Shown piece after piece: positions 26,126 to 35,235 of a stretch of 64,000 nucleotides of DNA. The notes beneath the pieces were generated by a model. The model did not search any database. It was not told where the DNA came from and was given only the letters and a program-made list of their open reading frames with translations. The stretch covers positions 2,728,001 through 2,792,000 of the forward strand of contig CAVQEG010000001.1 of the NCBI GenBank assembly GCA_963711465.1. The letters run 5' to 3'. The DNA comes from CAVQEG01 sp963711465 (GTDB lineage Bacteria > Bacteroidota > Ignavibacteria > OLB7). Each line of letters opens with the position of its first letter. Positions within the stretch are counted from its first letter, which is position 1. The position numbers and the translations under genes are program-made.

Positions 26126-26162
26126 CACCGGAGCGGCGCTGCCAGGGCGCGTCGCTCCGGTG
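26126..26162 (+). terminator. intra-operon hairpin after the binding-protein gene
   Basis: Arms CACCGGAGCG (26126-26135) and CGCTCCGGTG (26153-26162) form a perfect 10-bp stem just after the first stop codon. There is no T tract, so partial attenuation or protection of the upstream mRNA end is more likely than full termination. Confidence 0.55.
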
Positions 26163-26220
26163 ATCGTGAGCACATCGCGTACAGGTAATTCCAGAACATC
26201 CATCGTCCGTATCCACCCGC

Positions 26221-27255
26221 ATGTTCGCCTACTTCATCCGCCGCTTCCTGCTGATCATTCCGACGTTCCTCGGCTGTACGGTCGTCGTGTTCCTGATTCT
26301 GCAGGTCACGCCCGGAGGCCCGATCGAGCAGGCCCAGCTGAAGTACCAGCAGCAGTCGGCATCCGGAGAGACAACCGGCGTCGGCAGCGAGACGAGCGGA
26401 AGTCAGGGATTCGCGCTGCCCGAGGAGTCGCTCAAGGAACTCAAGGCCTACTACGATCTCGACAAGCCGATTCCCGTTCGCTACATCCGATGGCTCGGCA
26501 AGGTGCTCACCGGCGACTTCGGCAAGAGCTACGTGTACGACGAGCCGGTGCTCGACGTGATCACAAGCCGATTCCCCATCTCGATCTACTTCGGCCTGAT
26601 CTCCTTCGTGCTCACCTACCTGGTCTGCGTTCCGCTCGGCATCGTCAAGGCCATCCGCAACGGATCGTCCTTCGACATCTCCAGCTCCGCGATCGTCTTC
26701 GTCGGCTACTCGATTCCCGGATGGGCGCTCGGCGCACTGCTGCTGGTGACGCTCGGTCGCCAGCTCGGCTGGTTCCCGCTCGGCGACTTCCGCAGTGAGA
26801 ACTGGGAGTACCTGAGCACGTGGGGACAGATCATCGATCAGGTGCACCACACCATCCTGCCGGTGATCTCCTACATGGTCGGCAGCTTCGCGACGCTGAC
26901 CATTCTCATGAAGAATTCTCTTCTGGAGAACCTCGGTCAGGACTACGTGCGCACTGCCTTCGCAAAGGGACTCAGTGAGAAGAAGGTGATTTTCGTCCAT
27001 GCCCTGCGCAACTCCCTCATCCCCGTCGTCACGGGATTCGGCAACGCGATTTCCCTGCTGCTGGCCGGTTCGTTCCTCATCGAGCGCACGTTCAACATCG
27101 AGGGAATCGGTCTGCTCGGCTACGAGTCGGTGGTGCAGCGCGACTACACGATCGTGATGGGACTGCTGGTGATCAGCGTCTTCCTGCAGCTGCTCGGCAA
27201 CATATTCAGCGATATGCTCTACGCGGCGATCGATCCGCGAATCAGATTCGAGTAA
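26221..27255 (+). CDS. peptide ABC transporter permease (YejB/DppB-like)
   Basis: 344 residues starting MFAYFIRRFLLIIPTFLGC, the typical first membrane helix of binding-protein-dependent permeases, followed by VTPGGPIEQ and five further helices. The cytoplasmic EAA-like loop is visible as EKKVIFVHALRNSLIPVVTGFG. With the next gene it forms the membrane channel of the importer. Its downstream neighbour starts 24 bases after its stop. Confidence 0.95.
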   Translation: MFAYFIRRFLLIIPTFLGCTVVVFLILQVTPGGPIEQAQLKYQQQSASGETTGVGSETSGSQGFALPEESLKELKAYYDLDKPIPVRYIRWLGKVLTGDFGKSYVYDEPVLDVITSRFPISIYFGLISFVLTYLVCVPLGIVKAIRNGSSFDISSSAIVFVGYSIPGWALGALLLVTLGRQLGWFPLGDFRSENWEYLSTWGQIIDQVHHTILPVISYMVGSFATLTILMKNSLLENLGQDYVRTAFAKGLSEKKVIFVHALRNSLIPVVTGFGNAISLLLAGSFLIERTFNIEGIGLLGYESVVQRDYTIVMGLLVISVFLQLLGNIFSDMLYAAIDPRIRFE

Positions 27256-27279
27256 CCCGACCCAGCAACAAGCGAATCC

Positions 27280-28554
27280 ATGGCTGACGACTACACGACC
27301 AACGGGGACGGCGATGCGCCACAGCAGCGTACCGGAGGCATGAGGCCGACGCTCGAGGATCGATTCATGGTCCGTCGACACGTGCCGCTCGAGCAGATCC
27401 TGCCGGGTGTGCGCATCGACCGTTCCGAGACCTCCGGTGTTCACGCTCCGGGCGACCTGGAATCGCTCGAAGCCGACTCGGTGGCTCCGACGCCCTCGGT
27501 GTCGATCATGCGGAAGCGCTGGAGACGGTTCAAATCCCTCAAGCGCGGCTACATCTCGTTCATCATCCTGATCGCCCTGTACATCATCTCCTTCTTCCTG
27601 CCGATCCTGGTCAACAACAAACCGTTGGTCGTCAGCTACAAGGGCGAGCTCTTCTTCCCCGCGTTCGTCGAACTGCTGCCCGGCGCGACGGCGTACTATC
27701 CCGCCGCGGATTTCGGTCAGAGCAGCGTCGTCGGCTCGGTCGACTTCCGGTTGCTCGACTCCACGTTCGATGCCAACGGCGCCCAGGGCTGGATGATCAT
27801 GCCACCGTACCCGTGGAATCCGCTGGAGAACGACTTTTCCGATCCGAATGCCACCCATCCGCAGGCGCCGTCGTCGCGCCATATCCTCGGCACCGACGTC
27901 ACCGGCCGCGACGTCTTCGCCCGGCTCGCCTACGGATTCAACATCTCGTTGTCCTTCGGGCTGATCCTCACCATCATCACCTACATCGTCGGCGGCACCG
28001 CCGGCGGGCTGATGGGATACTTCGGTGGCCGCTTCGATCTGTATTCGCAACGAATCGTCGAGATCTGGGCTAACATTCCCTTCCTCTATACGGTGATCAT
28101 CGTCGCTTCGATCGTCCAGCCGAGCTTCATGATCCTCGTGCTCATTCTCACCGCCGTCCAGTGGATCGCGATCAGCTACTACATGCGTGGTGAATTCTAT
28201 CGGGAGAAGTCCAAGGACTACGTGGCCGCCGCCATCGCTCTCGGCGCCACCGATCGCCAGGTAATCTTCAAACACATTCTTCCGAATTCGCTCACGCCCG
28301 CCATTGCCTTCTTCCCCTTCGCAATGGTCGGCGGTATCGGTGCCCTCGTCGGACTCGACTTCCTCGGGTTCGGCCTGCAACCGCCGACGCCGAGCTGGGG
28401 CCAGATGGTCGACATCGGTCTGTCGAACATGGAGAAGTGGTGGCTGGTGGTCACGCCGCTGGCAGCGCTGTTCGTCACGCTGCTGCTGATCACGTTCATC
28501 GGCGAAGCGATCCGCACCGCCTTCGACCCGAAGGTCTTCTCGCGACTGCGGTAG
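27280..28554 (+). CDS. peptide ABC transporter permease (YejE/DppC-like)
   Basis: 424 residues. The first 85 form a polar cytoplasmic extension, longer than in most homologues. Next come a membrane helix (YISFIILIALYIISFFLPIL), an external domain of about 100 residues typical of YejE, and the BPD transporter core with HILGTDVTGRDVFARLAYG and the EAA-type loop ATDRQVIFKHILPNSLTPAI. It pairs with the preceding permease. Its TAG stop is followed directly by the ATG of the kinase-like gene. Confidence 0.95.
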   Translation: MADDYTTNGDGDAPQQRTGGMRPTLEDRFMVRRHVPLEQILPGVRIDRSETSGVHAPGDLESLEADSVAPTPSVSIMRKRWRRFKSLKRGYISFIILIALYIISFFLPILVNNKPLVVSYKGELFFPAFVELLPGATAYYPAADFGQSSVVGSVDFRLLDSTFDANGAQGWMIMPPYPWNPLENDFSDPNATHPQAPSSRHILGTDVTGRDVFARLAYGFNISLSFGLILTIITYIVGGTAGGLMGYFGGRFDLYSQRIVEIWANIPFLYTVIIVASIVQPSFMILVLILTAVQWIAISYYMRGEFYREKSKDYVAAAIALGATDRQVIFKHILPNSLTPAIAFFPFAMVGGIGALVGLDFLGFGLQPPTPSWGQMVDIGLSNMEKWWLVVTPLAALFVTLLLITFIGEAIRTAFDPKVFSRLR

Positions 28555-29469
28555 ATGCATTCCTCACAACATCGCGGTACGCCGCCCGCCGAGGCCGCCA
28601 TCGACGTGCCGCTCATCCGGCGACTGCTCCACCAGCAGCACCCGGATCTGGCCGCGCTCGCGATCGAGGAAATCGACTCCGGGTGGGACAACGCGATGTT
28701 CCGGCTCGGTGACGAACTCGCCGTGCGAGTGCCGCGACGCGCGCTCGGGGCCGATCTGCTCCTCAAGGAGCGCACGTGGCTGCCGCAACTGCGCGAGCGC
28801 CTTCCGATTCCGATACCCGCTCCGGTACGCCACGGCGCGCCCGGTGCCGGCTATCGGTGGCACTGGAGCATCGTTGCGTGGATCGATGGTGCCCCGGCAG
28901 ACATCGATGCACCGGAGGGCGGACAGACCGTGCCATTCGCCCGCTTCATGCGCGCGCTGCACGTCGAAGCGCCCGCAGACGCCCCGGTCAATCCCGTTCG
29001 CGGAGTTCCGCTCGAACGCCGTGCCGGCAAGGACGAGCAGCGCATGGCGCGACTGGCCGAACGGACGGAACTGGTCACGGGGCGAATTCGATCGATGTGG
29101 CTCGACGCCCTTTCGGCGCCTATCGATACCGCGCCGCGATGGCTCCACGGCGATCTGCACCCGCGCAACATCATCGTTCGCAACGGCGCCATCGCCGGCA
29201 TCATCGACTGGGGCGACCTGACGCAGGGCGACCACGCGACGGATCTTGCGGCGATCTGGATGCTCTTCGATCGCGCCGAACAGTGGCAGAACGCGCTGGA
29301 GGAATACGGCGGCGTCAGCGACGCGACACTGCGTCGCGCGCTGGGATGGGCCATCAGCTTCGGCCTCGTGCTCCTGGATACCGGCCTGGTCGACCATCCG
29401 CGTCACGCGGCCATGGGTGAGCGAATTCTGCAGCGCCTCGATCGCTTCGACGCATCGGCAGTGGCATAG
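28555..29469 (+). CDS. aminoglycoside-phosphotransferase-family kinase
   Basis: 304 residues. APH-fold motifs are in order: an N-lobe with DNAMFRLGDELAVRVPRR, then PAPVRHGAPGAGYRWHWSIV, the Brenner motif WLHGDLHPRNIIV (catalytic Asp and Asn) and the metal-binding IIDWGDLTQGD. The family phosphorylates small molecules such as aminoglycosides, macrolides, homoserine or choline; the substrate here is unknown. The ATG directly abuts the stop of the upstream permease and 12 bases separate it from the next ATPase gene, so it belongs to the transporter operon. This suggests, without proving, that it acts on the imported compound. Confidence 0.9.
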   Translation: MHSSQHRGTPPAEAAIDVPLIRRLLHQQHPDLAALAIEEIDSGWDNAMFRLGDELAVRVPRRALGADLLLKERTWLPQLRERLPIPIPAPVRHGAPGAGYRWHWSIVAWIDGAPADIDAPEGGQTVPFARFMRALHVEAPADAPVNPVRGVPLERRAGKDEQRMARLAERTELVTGRIRSMWLDALSAPIDTAPRWLHGDLHPRNIIVRNGAIAGIIDWGDLTQGDHATDLAAIWMLFDRAEQWQNALEEYGGVSDATLRRALGWAISFGLVLLDTGLVDHPRHAAMGERILQRLDRFDASAVA

Positions 29470-29481
29470 CGGACAGGTGGC

Positions 29482-30555
29482 ATGGGCTACCGCATTGGAC
29501 AATCGAACAACGAACGCAATTCAGTGGATACACTTCTCGAAGTACGCGACCTGGTCACGGAGTTCAAGACCGAGTCGGGCATCGCCCGGGCGGTCAACGG
29601 CGTCTCCTTCGACGTCCACAAGGGCGAAGTGCTCGGCATCGTGGGCGAATCGGGTTCCGGCAAATCCGTCACCGCTCTGTCGGTGATGCGGCTGATTCCG
29701 AACCCGCCCGGCGACATCGTCAACGGTTCGGTGAAGCTCGACGGCAAGGAGCTGCTCACGCTGCCGATCGAGGAGATGCGCAAGCTGCGCGGCAACGAGA
29801 TCGGAATGATTTTCCAGGAGCCGATGACGTCGCTCAATCCGACGTTCAGGATCGGCTTCCAGGTCATGGAGGTGCTGCTGCAGCACAAGGGCATCGACAA
29901 GAAGCAGGCCTTCGACGAAGGCGTGGAGATGCTGCGGCTGGTGGGGATTCCCGATGCGGAGAAGCGGATGAATGACTACCCGCACCAGTTCTCCGGTGGA
30001 ATGCGCCAGAGGGTGATGATCGCCATCGCGCTGGCGTGCAATCCATCGCTGCTGATCGCCGACGAGCCGACGACGGCGCTGGACGTGACGATTCAGGCGC
30101 AGATACTGGAGCTGATGCTCGAGTTGAAGGCGAAGCGGGTCGGATCCTCGATTATCCTGATCACGCACGATCTGGCGGTGGTCGCCGAGACGTGCGACCG
30201 TGTGATCGTGATGTATGGGGGGAGAATTCAGGAGATGGGGCCGGTGCGCGAAATCTTCCACAACCCGCTGCACCCGTACACGCAGGGGCTGCTCGCATCG
30301 ATACCGCATCCGACGAAGGGCGATCGACCGAAGCGGCTGAAGGCGATTCACGGGAACGTGCCGAACATCCATCGGATGCCGAAGGCATGCAAGTTCAACA
30401 CCCGCTGCGATTACGCCTTCGACGCCTGTTTCCATGTCGAACCGGGGCTGGCGGAGATCGGCGACGACCACTACGTCCGCTGTCACCTCTACGAGGAATC
30501 GACCGAGCTCGGGGTGAAGCAGCATCTCAACGGTGCGACGGCAACGGGACACTGA
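29482..30555 (+). CDS. peptide ABC transporter ATP-binding protein (DppD-like)
   Basis: 357 residues; GTG 29524 is an alternative start that removes a non-conserved 14-residue leader. The motifs are complete: Walker A GESGSGKS, Q-loop IFQEPMTSLNP, signature FSGGMRQR, Walker B LLIADEPTTALD and switch THDL. A C-terminal oligopeptide-transporter domain (HPYTQGLLASIPHP) carries Cys residues (CKFNTRCDYAFDAC) that in relatives bind an iron-sulfur cluster. In E. coli YejF both ATPases are fused; here they are two genes. Confidence 0.95.
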   Translation: MGYRIGQSNNERNSVDTLLEVRDLVTEFKTESGIARAVNGVSFDVHKGEVLGIVGESGSGKSVTALSVMRLIPNPPGDIVNGSVKLDGKELLTLPIEEMRKLRGNEIGMIFQEPMTSLNPTFRIGFQVMEVLLQHKGIDKKQAFDEGVEMLRLVGIPDAEKRMNDYPHQFSGGMRQRVMIAIALACNPSLLIADEPTTALDVTIQAQILELMLELKAKRVGSSIILITHDLAVVAETCDRVIVMYGGRIQEMGPVREIFHNPLHPYTQGLLASIPHPTKGDRPKRLKAIHGNVPNIHRMPKACKFNTRCDYAFDACFHVEPGLAEIGDDHYVRCHLYEESTELGVKQHLNGATATGH

Positions 30556-30571
30556 TCAATCAGAACGATAC

Positions 30572-31576
30572 ATGGCATCCGATCTTCTACTCGATATCAG
30601 GGATCTCAAGGTTCATTTCCCGGTTCACGCCGGCGTGTTCCAGCGCAAGGTGGCATCGGTCAAGGCCGTCGACGGCGTGTCGTTCCAGCTGCACAGGGGC
30701 GAGACGCTGGGGTTGGTGGGCGAATCCGGATGCGGCAAGACGACGGTAGGTCGAACGCTGATCAACGTGACGCGGGTGATGTCGCCGAACGTGACGCTCG
30801 GCGGCGAGATTCTCTACCATACGTTCGACGGCAGGACCGTGGACATCAACCGGCTGTCGAAGCGCGGGATGCGGCCGTACCGCTCGAAGATTCAGATGAT
30901 CTTCCAGGATCCGTTCAGTTCGCTCAATCCGCGCATGACGGTCCAGCAGATCATCGAGGAGCCGCTGAAGCTGCACACGCAGATGACGAAGGTGCAGATG
31001 CGTGAGCGGGTGAACTGGCTGCTCGACCGCGTGGGAATGTCGCCGGAGCAGGCCAACCGTTACCCGCACGAGTTCTCCGGCGGCCAGCGCCAGCGCATCG
31101 GCATTGCGCGTGCGCTGGCCACCGAGCCGGACATCATCATTGCCGACGAGCCGGTATCGGCCCTGGACGTTTCGATTCAGGCACAGGTGATCAACCTGAT
31201 GCAGGATCTGCAGGAAGAATTCGGAATCTCGTTCCTCTTCATCGCGCACGATCTGTCGGTAGTGGAGCACATTTCGACGCGGATCGCGGTGATGTATCTG
31301 GGGCACATCGTCGAATACGGACCGAGCGAACAGGTCTACTTCGAGCCGATGCATCCGTACTCACGGGCGCTGCTCTCGGCGGTGCCACTGGCGGATCCAG
31401 ACTCGGGTCGCGCCGAGCGCACGTCACTGGAAGGCGACGTGCCGACACCGCTTGCAAAGCCGTCGGGATGCCCCTTCCGCACGCGCTGTCCGATCGCCCG
31501 TCCCGAATGCGCCGAGGCCTTCCCACCGTACGAGGAGAAACATCCGGGGCAGTGGGTGGCATGCCCCTACACGTAG
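30572..31576 (+). CDS. peptide ABC transporter ATP-binding protein (DppF-like)
   Basis: 334 residues from ATG 30572 (MASDLLLDIRDLKVHFPVHA), 16 bases after the previous stop; an in-frame ATG at 30533 would overlap the upstream gene. It has Walker A GESGCGKTT, Q-loop IFQDPFSSLNPRM, signature FSGGQRQR, Walker B IIIADEPVSALD, and a C-terminal HPYSRALLSAVP domain with paired Cys (CPFRTRCPIARPEC). It is the second ATPase and last gene of the transporter operon. A repeat-rich, gene-free stretch follows. Confidence 0.95.
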   Translation: MASDLLLDIRDLKVHFPVHAGVFQRKVASVKAVDGVSFQLHRGETLGLVGESGCGKTTVGRTLINVTRVMSPNVTLGGEILYHTFDGRTVDINRLSKRGMRPYRSKIQMIFQDPFSSLNPRMTVQQIIEEPLKLHTQMTKVQMRERVNWLLDRVGMSPEQANRYPHEFSGGQRQRIGIARALATEPDIIIADEPVSALDVSIQAQVINLMQDLQEEFGISFLFIAHDLSVVEHISTRIAVMYLGHIVEYGPSEQVYFEPMHPYSRALLSAVPLADPDSGRAERTSLEGDVPTPLAKPSGCPFRTRCPIARPECAEAFPPYEEKHPGQWVACPYT

Positions 31577-31596
31577 CCGCCAAGAGCGCCAAGGGG

Positions 31597-31684
31597 GGAA
31601 CTCCCGAATCCCGCCACTCCTGCGAGGAACTCCCGAATCCCGCCGCCCCTGCGAGGAACTCCCGAATCCCGCCACTCCTGCGAG
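31597..31684 (+). repeat. 29-bp tandem repeat, three units
   Basis: Units beginning GGAACTCCCGAATCCCGCC start at 31597, 31626 and 31655. They differ only at an AC/GC dinucleotide and one T/C position. Confidence 0.9.
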
Positions 31685-31706
31685 CCACCGACGAGAACTG
31701 CAACCC

Positions 31707-31766
31707 AAGGCCCGGAGGGCCGCCCTCCCTTTGCCCACGGCAGAGCCGTGGGTATTCGATACCCAC
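31707..31766 (+). repeat. dispersed palindromic element, copy C
   Basis: Core of 60 bases with GGAGGGC-C-GCCCTCC, CCCACGGC-AGA-GCCGTGGG and the perfect GTGGGTAT-TCG-ATACCCAC palindrome. The 29-bp triplicate abuts it upstream. Confidence 0.9.
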
Positions 31767-32094
31767 CCCTCCCGGAGCGGCTGTTCGCGGATATCGTCGC
31801 GAGAGAGTATAGCGCTCCGATCGAGTGATGGGCGCGCACGCGCCACCTGCCTCCGTACCCGAAAGAGCCACGCCCCCCTGGCCCGTTGGTGGCCCCCGGA
31901 CCTGACGGCCGAGATTTTTTCGCGCTTGCTGTGTTTATATAAGAGGAGGCTGTTGAAGTGCTGGACCTGATTCGCCTATGGTCAGACCTGTCTGATCCCC
32001 GTTCTGCGGTGGGTGAGATCGTCTGATGCACTGTTGCGATCAATTCTCACGGAATTGCCATGAATTCCGCAATTGGGTGTGAACGGAGGACACC

Positions 32095-34923
32095 ATGATT
32101 CCACGGTTCCACGCTGCACGATCGATGGGAATCCGAACGACACCTCGTCGCGTGGCTCTGGTCTGCTGGGTCGCTGCATGCATTGCCGGCGCGAGCGCCC
32201 AGGGACAATCAGAGGACACGCCGCTGCTGGTGACTCCCTACGGCAATACGATCGCGGCATCCGTGGCCATACAGGCCGCGGCGTCGTCGGGAGACGTGAC
32301 AGTCGTCGCGTGGACGGACTTCTCGTCGGAGCATCCCGTTGACTCGACCGACGTCCGGCTCTATTGGCAGCGAATCCGTGGCTCGACAGCCCTGGGCGAA
32401 CCGCAACCCATCACGTCCGATTCCGCCCGGCCTGTGGGCATTGTCCGTGTCCTGCCGTTTTCAAAACGATTTCTGGTGCTGTGGAACGATGCGCGGCCGG
32501 GGAACGCGGGCACGTACGGACGGTGGATCGACACATCGGGTGTGCTTGGTGGTCCCGAATTCCTTCTCGGAAATGGAATGTCACTGGTGACCTGGCAGCG
32601 GAGGTCCGATCGTGTCCTGCTCATCTGGACCGGCGTCGGCAATACCTATTGTCGCGTGTTTACACGCGACGGTGATTCGGTCGGGGCCACTCACACACTC
32701 GGCCTTTCCACCCTGTCGCAACTCGTGCATTTCGATGATTCATCCGATGACCTGATCACCCTCTGGGGCTCGTCGATATACAAACTCGACGATGACGGAA
32801 CACTCACGCTGGCTACTGCAATACCGTTTCGTCACGGCGACAATTTCACCCTCTTTGCTGACTCATCGGTCGGAATCCTGAGAGACTCGCTGTTCATCGC
32901 GTACCGATCCATCACGGACTCGTTGCCCTCGCGTTCGGTAGTGCTCGATGAACTCAAGAGCACGGCCGACGGTACAGTCAGAGCGGTTGGCCGCGATTCC
33001 ACCGGCCATTACGCTGTTCTGTACATAGAAACAGTACCCTATCCCCAAGGCATGTGCTTCTGCCAGCACGTGTACGGACACCTCATCTCGATCCCGGACA
33101 GTGGGCCGCCCGACACGTCGCGGTACCTCGGCGACGTCGAATTCGAGGACAACATTCCGGGCGCCACGTACAACATATTCCCCAACGGCCCCGACCCCAT
33201 CCGCGCCAGCGGGTGCCTCGGGTCCGGTGGAGTCGGGGTTGGAGTGTCGTGGAGTATGAGCGTCTACCATCCACGCGGCGATCAGTATATCGACTACGGC
33301 GCCAACGGGTTCTTCCTCGATGGCACCGGTGCCATAACCATGCACAGGGTCAGCCAGCGCGTCAACACCGGTGAAATCGCAAAGCCGATGGACCTGTTCC
33401 CGCAGTCGCTCATCAATAATTGCCGCGCGTGGCCGGATCCCAATTCCGATCCCCGGCTCGTCTCGAGAAATACCCACCGTACACACGAGGTGAACAGTGG
33501 GCAGCTCGTGGAAGTCGTCCTACCGGGTGGCAACGCGTACGTAGGGAATCGTCCCGCGTCGTATCTGACGGCACTCAGGTACGCTGAAGCAAATATCACG
33601 TCTGAATCCGACGGTGTTCGCCTGACGTGGTCCGAGCGCGCCACCAAATCAAGCTCGCCGGTATTCCGGGAGGGGATCTGGAGGCATGTTGCACCCGATG
33701 CGATCGTTGATGTCTCCGGATTCGCACCCCAGACCTCGCATTCCTCCACCTGGATCGATAAACACCTCCCTGCACAACTGCGGACGAGCAACGGGACCTT
33801 CATTCTGGACGCGCGCGCAGTTGGATATCCAATGGGTCCGTCATTGTATGCGGAATTATTTGCTGCCCGCCATGGTTTCCCAGGGGTCTATAGACTGAAC
33901 CACTACTCGACGGCAGCCGCCCTTGCATTCGACCCGAACCGTCACGTGTTCGTTTGCGTACCGCCAGGTGACCAGCATTTCGGTTTCGACGATACGCTTG
34001 GCACCGCCTGGGCGCAGTATCCGTCGATCGAATATCCGAGCGATTTCGATCAAGTCGCCGCAACCGACAGCAACGGATACGCTGCTCTCAAGGCTGACCA
34101 AGTGACTATCGTGGACGGCAATACGGCAACCCGAACCTTCAAACTGGAATCGCCGCCGGTCTCCGCAGCGCGCCAGCAGTTCGCCTTCCTTCGTTTCTAC
34201 GGTCGAACGCTGCTCAGCGCGTACCTGACCGATGATCAGGACACGATGCGTTTTCAGCTCAACGATCTCGAGTCGGGACAGCTCGTAGGTCAGCGGCTAA
34301 TCCCGATTCACCATCGCGGAACTCCCTCGATATTCCTGAACCCGGTAGATAGCTCGATCGGCTGTGTCTGGGCCAGCAACAAGGGCGTCTTCTTCACGCA
34401 TGTCGATAAGCATCTCAAGCCGATCAACTGGGAGTGTCGCGTCAGTACGACCGACAGTAACACCTATGACGCCAGAGCCGCCTTCCATCATGATACGCTG
34501 TGGGTCATCTGGTCCGACTACCGTCACCCCGTCGTTTCCATCTACGGTCGCGTCGTCCCATTGTCGACCATCGGTCGTGGCGATTCGAGCGGAACGGATA
34601 ACCAGATCCCACCGGACATCGGGCCGCCTGAGGATGAGGATTCTGTCCAGGACGAACAGCCGACGCAGTTGGAGGTTACCCCCAGCCCGGTCATCAATCT
34701 CGCCGCCGTCCACTTCACGTTGCCGAGCGGTACTACGTCGGCATCGATCGAGCTGCTCGACATTGCCGGTCGCTCCAGCGGCATTACACCTCTCGATGCT
34801 TCAGCTGTCGCACGTGGAACAGTCACTATCGACACCCATGCACTCGATGATGGAGTATACCTGATCGTACTCCGTGCCGGGACCGTGATGGATATCAGAA
34901 GGACCATGGTGATCCACAGATAG
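32095..34923 (+). CDS. secreted T9SS protein with BNR-like repeats
   Basis: 942 residues. A basic N-terminus and hydrophobic core ending GASAQ (about residue 40) form the signal peptide. The body has scattered W-x-D-x-R segments (FLVLWNDARPGNAGTYGRWI, LWVIWSDYRHPVVSIYGRV), a pattern seen in BNR/sialidase-like propellers. No catalytic set is evident. The last 80 residues are a T9SS sorting domain (PSPVINLAAVHFTLPSG... IELLDIAGRS... DDGVYLIVLRAGTVMDIRR). GGAGG supports ATG 32095. Immediately after the TAG stop a second, shorter sorting domain continues in the same frame. Confidence 0.87.
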   Translation: MIPRFHAARSMGIRTTPRRVALVCWVAACIAGASAQGQSEDTPLLVTPYGNTIAASVAIQAAASSGDVTVVAWTDFSSEHPVDSTDVRLYWQRIRGSTALGEPQPITSDSARPVGIVRVLPFSKRFLVLWNDARPGNAGTYGRWIDTSGVLGGPEFLLGNGMSLVTWQRRSDRVLLIWTGVGNTYCRVFTRDGDSVGATHTLGLSTLSQLVHFDDSSDDLITLWGSSIYKLDDDGTLTLATAIPFRHGDNFTLFADSSVGILRDSLFIAYRSITDSLPSRSVVLDELKSTADGTVRAVGRDSTGHYAVLYIETVPYPQGMCFCQHVYGHLISIPDSGPPDTSRYLGDVEFEDNIPGATYNIFPNGPDPIRASGCLGSGGVGVGVSWSMSVYHPRGDQYIDYGANGFFLDGTGAITMHRVSQRVNTGEIAKPMDLFPQSLINNCRAWPDPNSDPRLVSRNTHRTHEVNSGQLVEVVLPGGNAYVGNRPASYLTALRYAEANITSESDGVRLTWSERATKSSSPVFREGIWRHVAPDAIVDVSGFAPQTSHSSTWIDKHLPAQLRTSNGTFILDARAVGYPMGPSLYAELFAARHGFPGVYRLNHYSTAAALAFDPNRHVFVCVPPGDQHFGFDDTLGTAWAQYPSIEYPSDFDQVAATDSNGYAALKADQVTIVDGNTATRTFKLESPPVSAARQQFAFLRFYGRTLLSAYLTDDQDTMRFQLNDLESGQLVGQRLIPIHHRGTPSIFLNPVDSSIGCVWASNKGVFFTHVDKHLKPINWECRVSTTDSNTYDARAAFHHDTLWVIWSDYRHPVVSIYGRVVPLSTIGRGDSSGTDNQIPPDIGPPEDEDSVQDEQPTQLEVTPSPVINLAAVHFTLPSGTTSASIELLDIAGRSSGITPLDASAVARGTVTIDTHALDDGVYLIVLRAGTVMDIRRTMVIHR

Positions 34924-35112
34924 AAGGCCGCCTCCCTCGAGGTCCTCGATGTCACCGGCCGTTCGTTCGGAACGACGGTGGTCGATGAACACGCCGTCGC
35001 CCGCCATGGTGTGACGATCGATACGACGGAGCTCGAGGACGGTGTGTACCTGCTGGTCCTCCGTGCCGGTGGGTTCGTCACTACGGAGCGACTCATGGTC
35101 GTGCATCGCTGA
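34924..35112 (+). pseudogene. in-frame duplicate T9SS sorting-domain fragment
   Basis: The 62 codons after the TAG stop of the preceding gene are open, in the same frame, and end in TGA. They encode ASLEVLDVTGRSFG...VARHGVTIDTTELEDGVYLL...ERLMVVHR, closely paralleling the last 60 residues of the preceding protein (ASIELLDIAGRSSG...). The first strand of the domain (PSP...FTLPSG) is missing and there is no start codon. It is most likely the relic of a second T9SS gene or of a tail exchange. Stop-codon readthrough would give a protein with two tails. Confidence 0.8.
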
Positions 35113-35235
35113 GCGCTCATGTATCCCGACGTTTCCCGGGTCAAAAGGGGGCAGTGCTGCGTTTGCGCAGTACAGTTCTCGTGGTCATCGACGGCGACGG
35201 CGCGCGGAGTGGCGGCAAACTGATCGTGCGGTAAT

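Larger units (their letters stand above)
31577..32094. other. gene-free, repeat-rich interval
   Basis: 518 bases between the transporter operon and the next exported protein. It holds a 29-bp triplicate at 31597-31684 and palindromic element copy C at 31707-31766. Near the end an AT-rich TTTATATAAG stretch may be a promoter. A GGAGG lies seven bases before ATG 32095. Confidence 0.7.
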
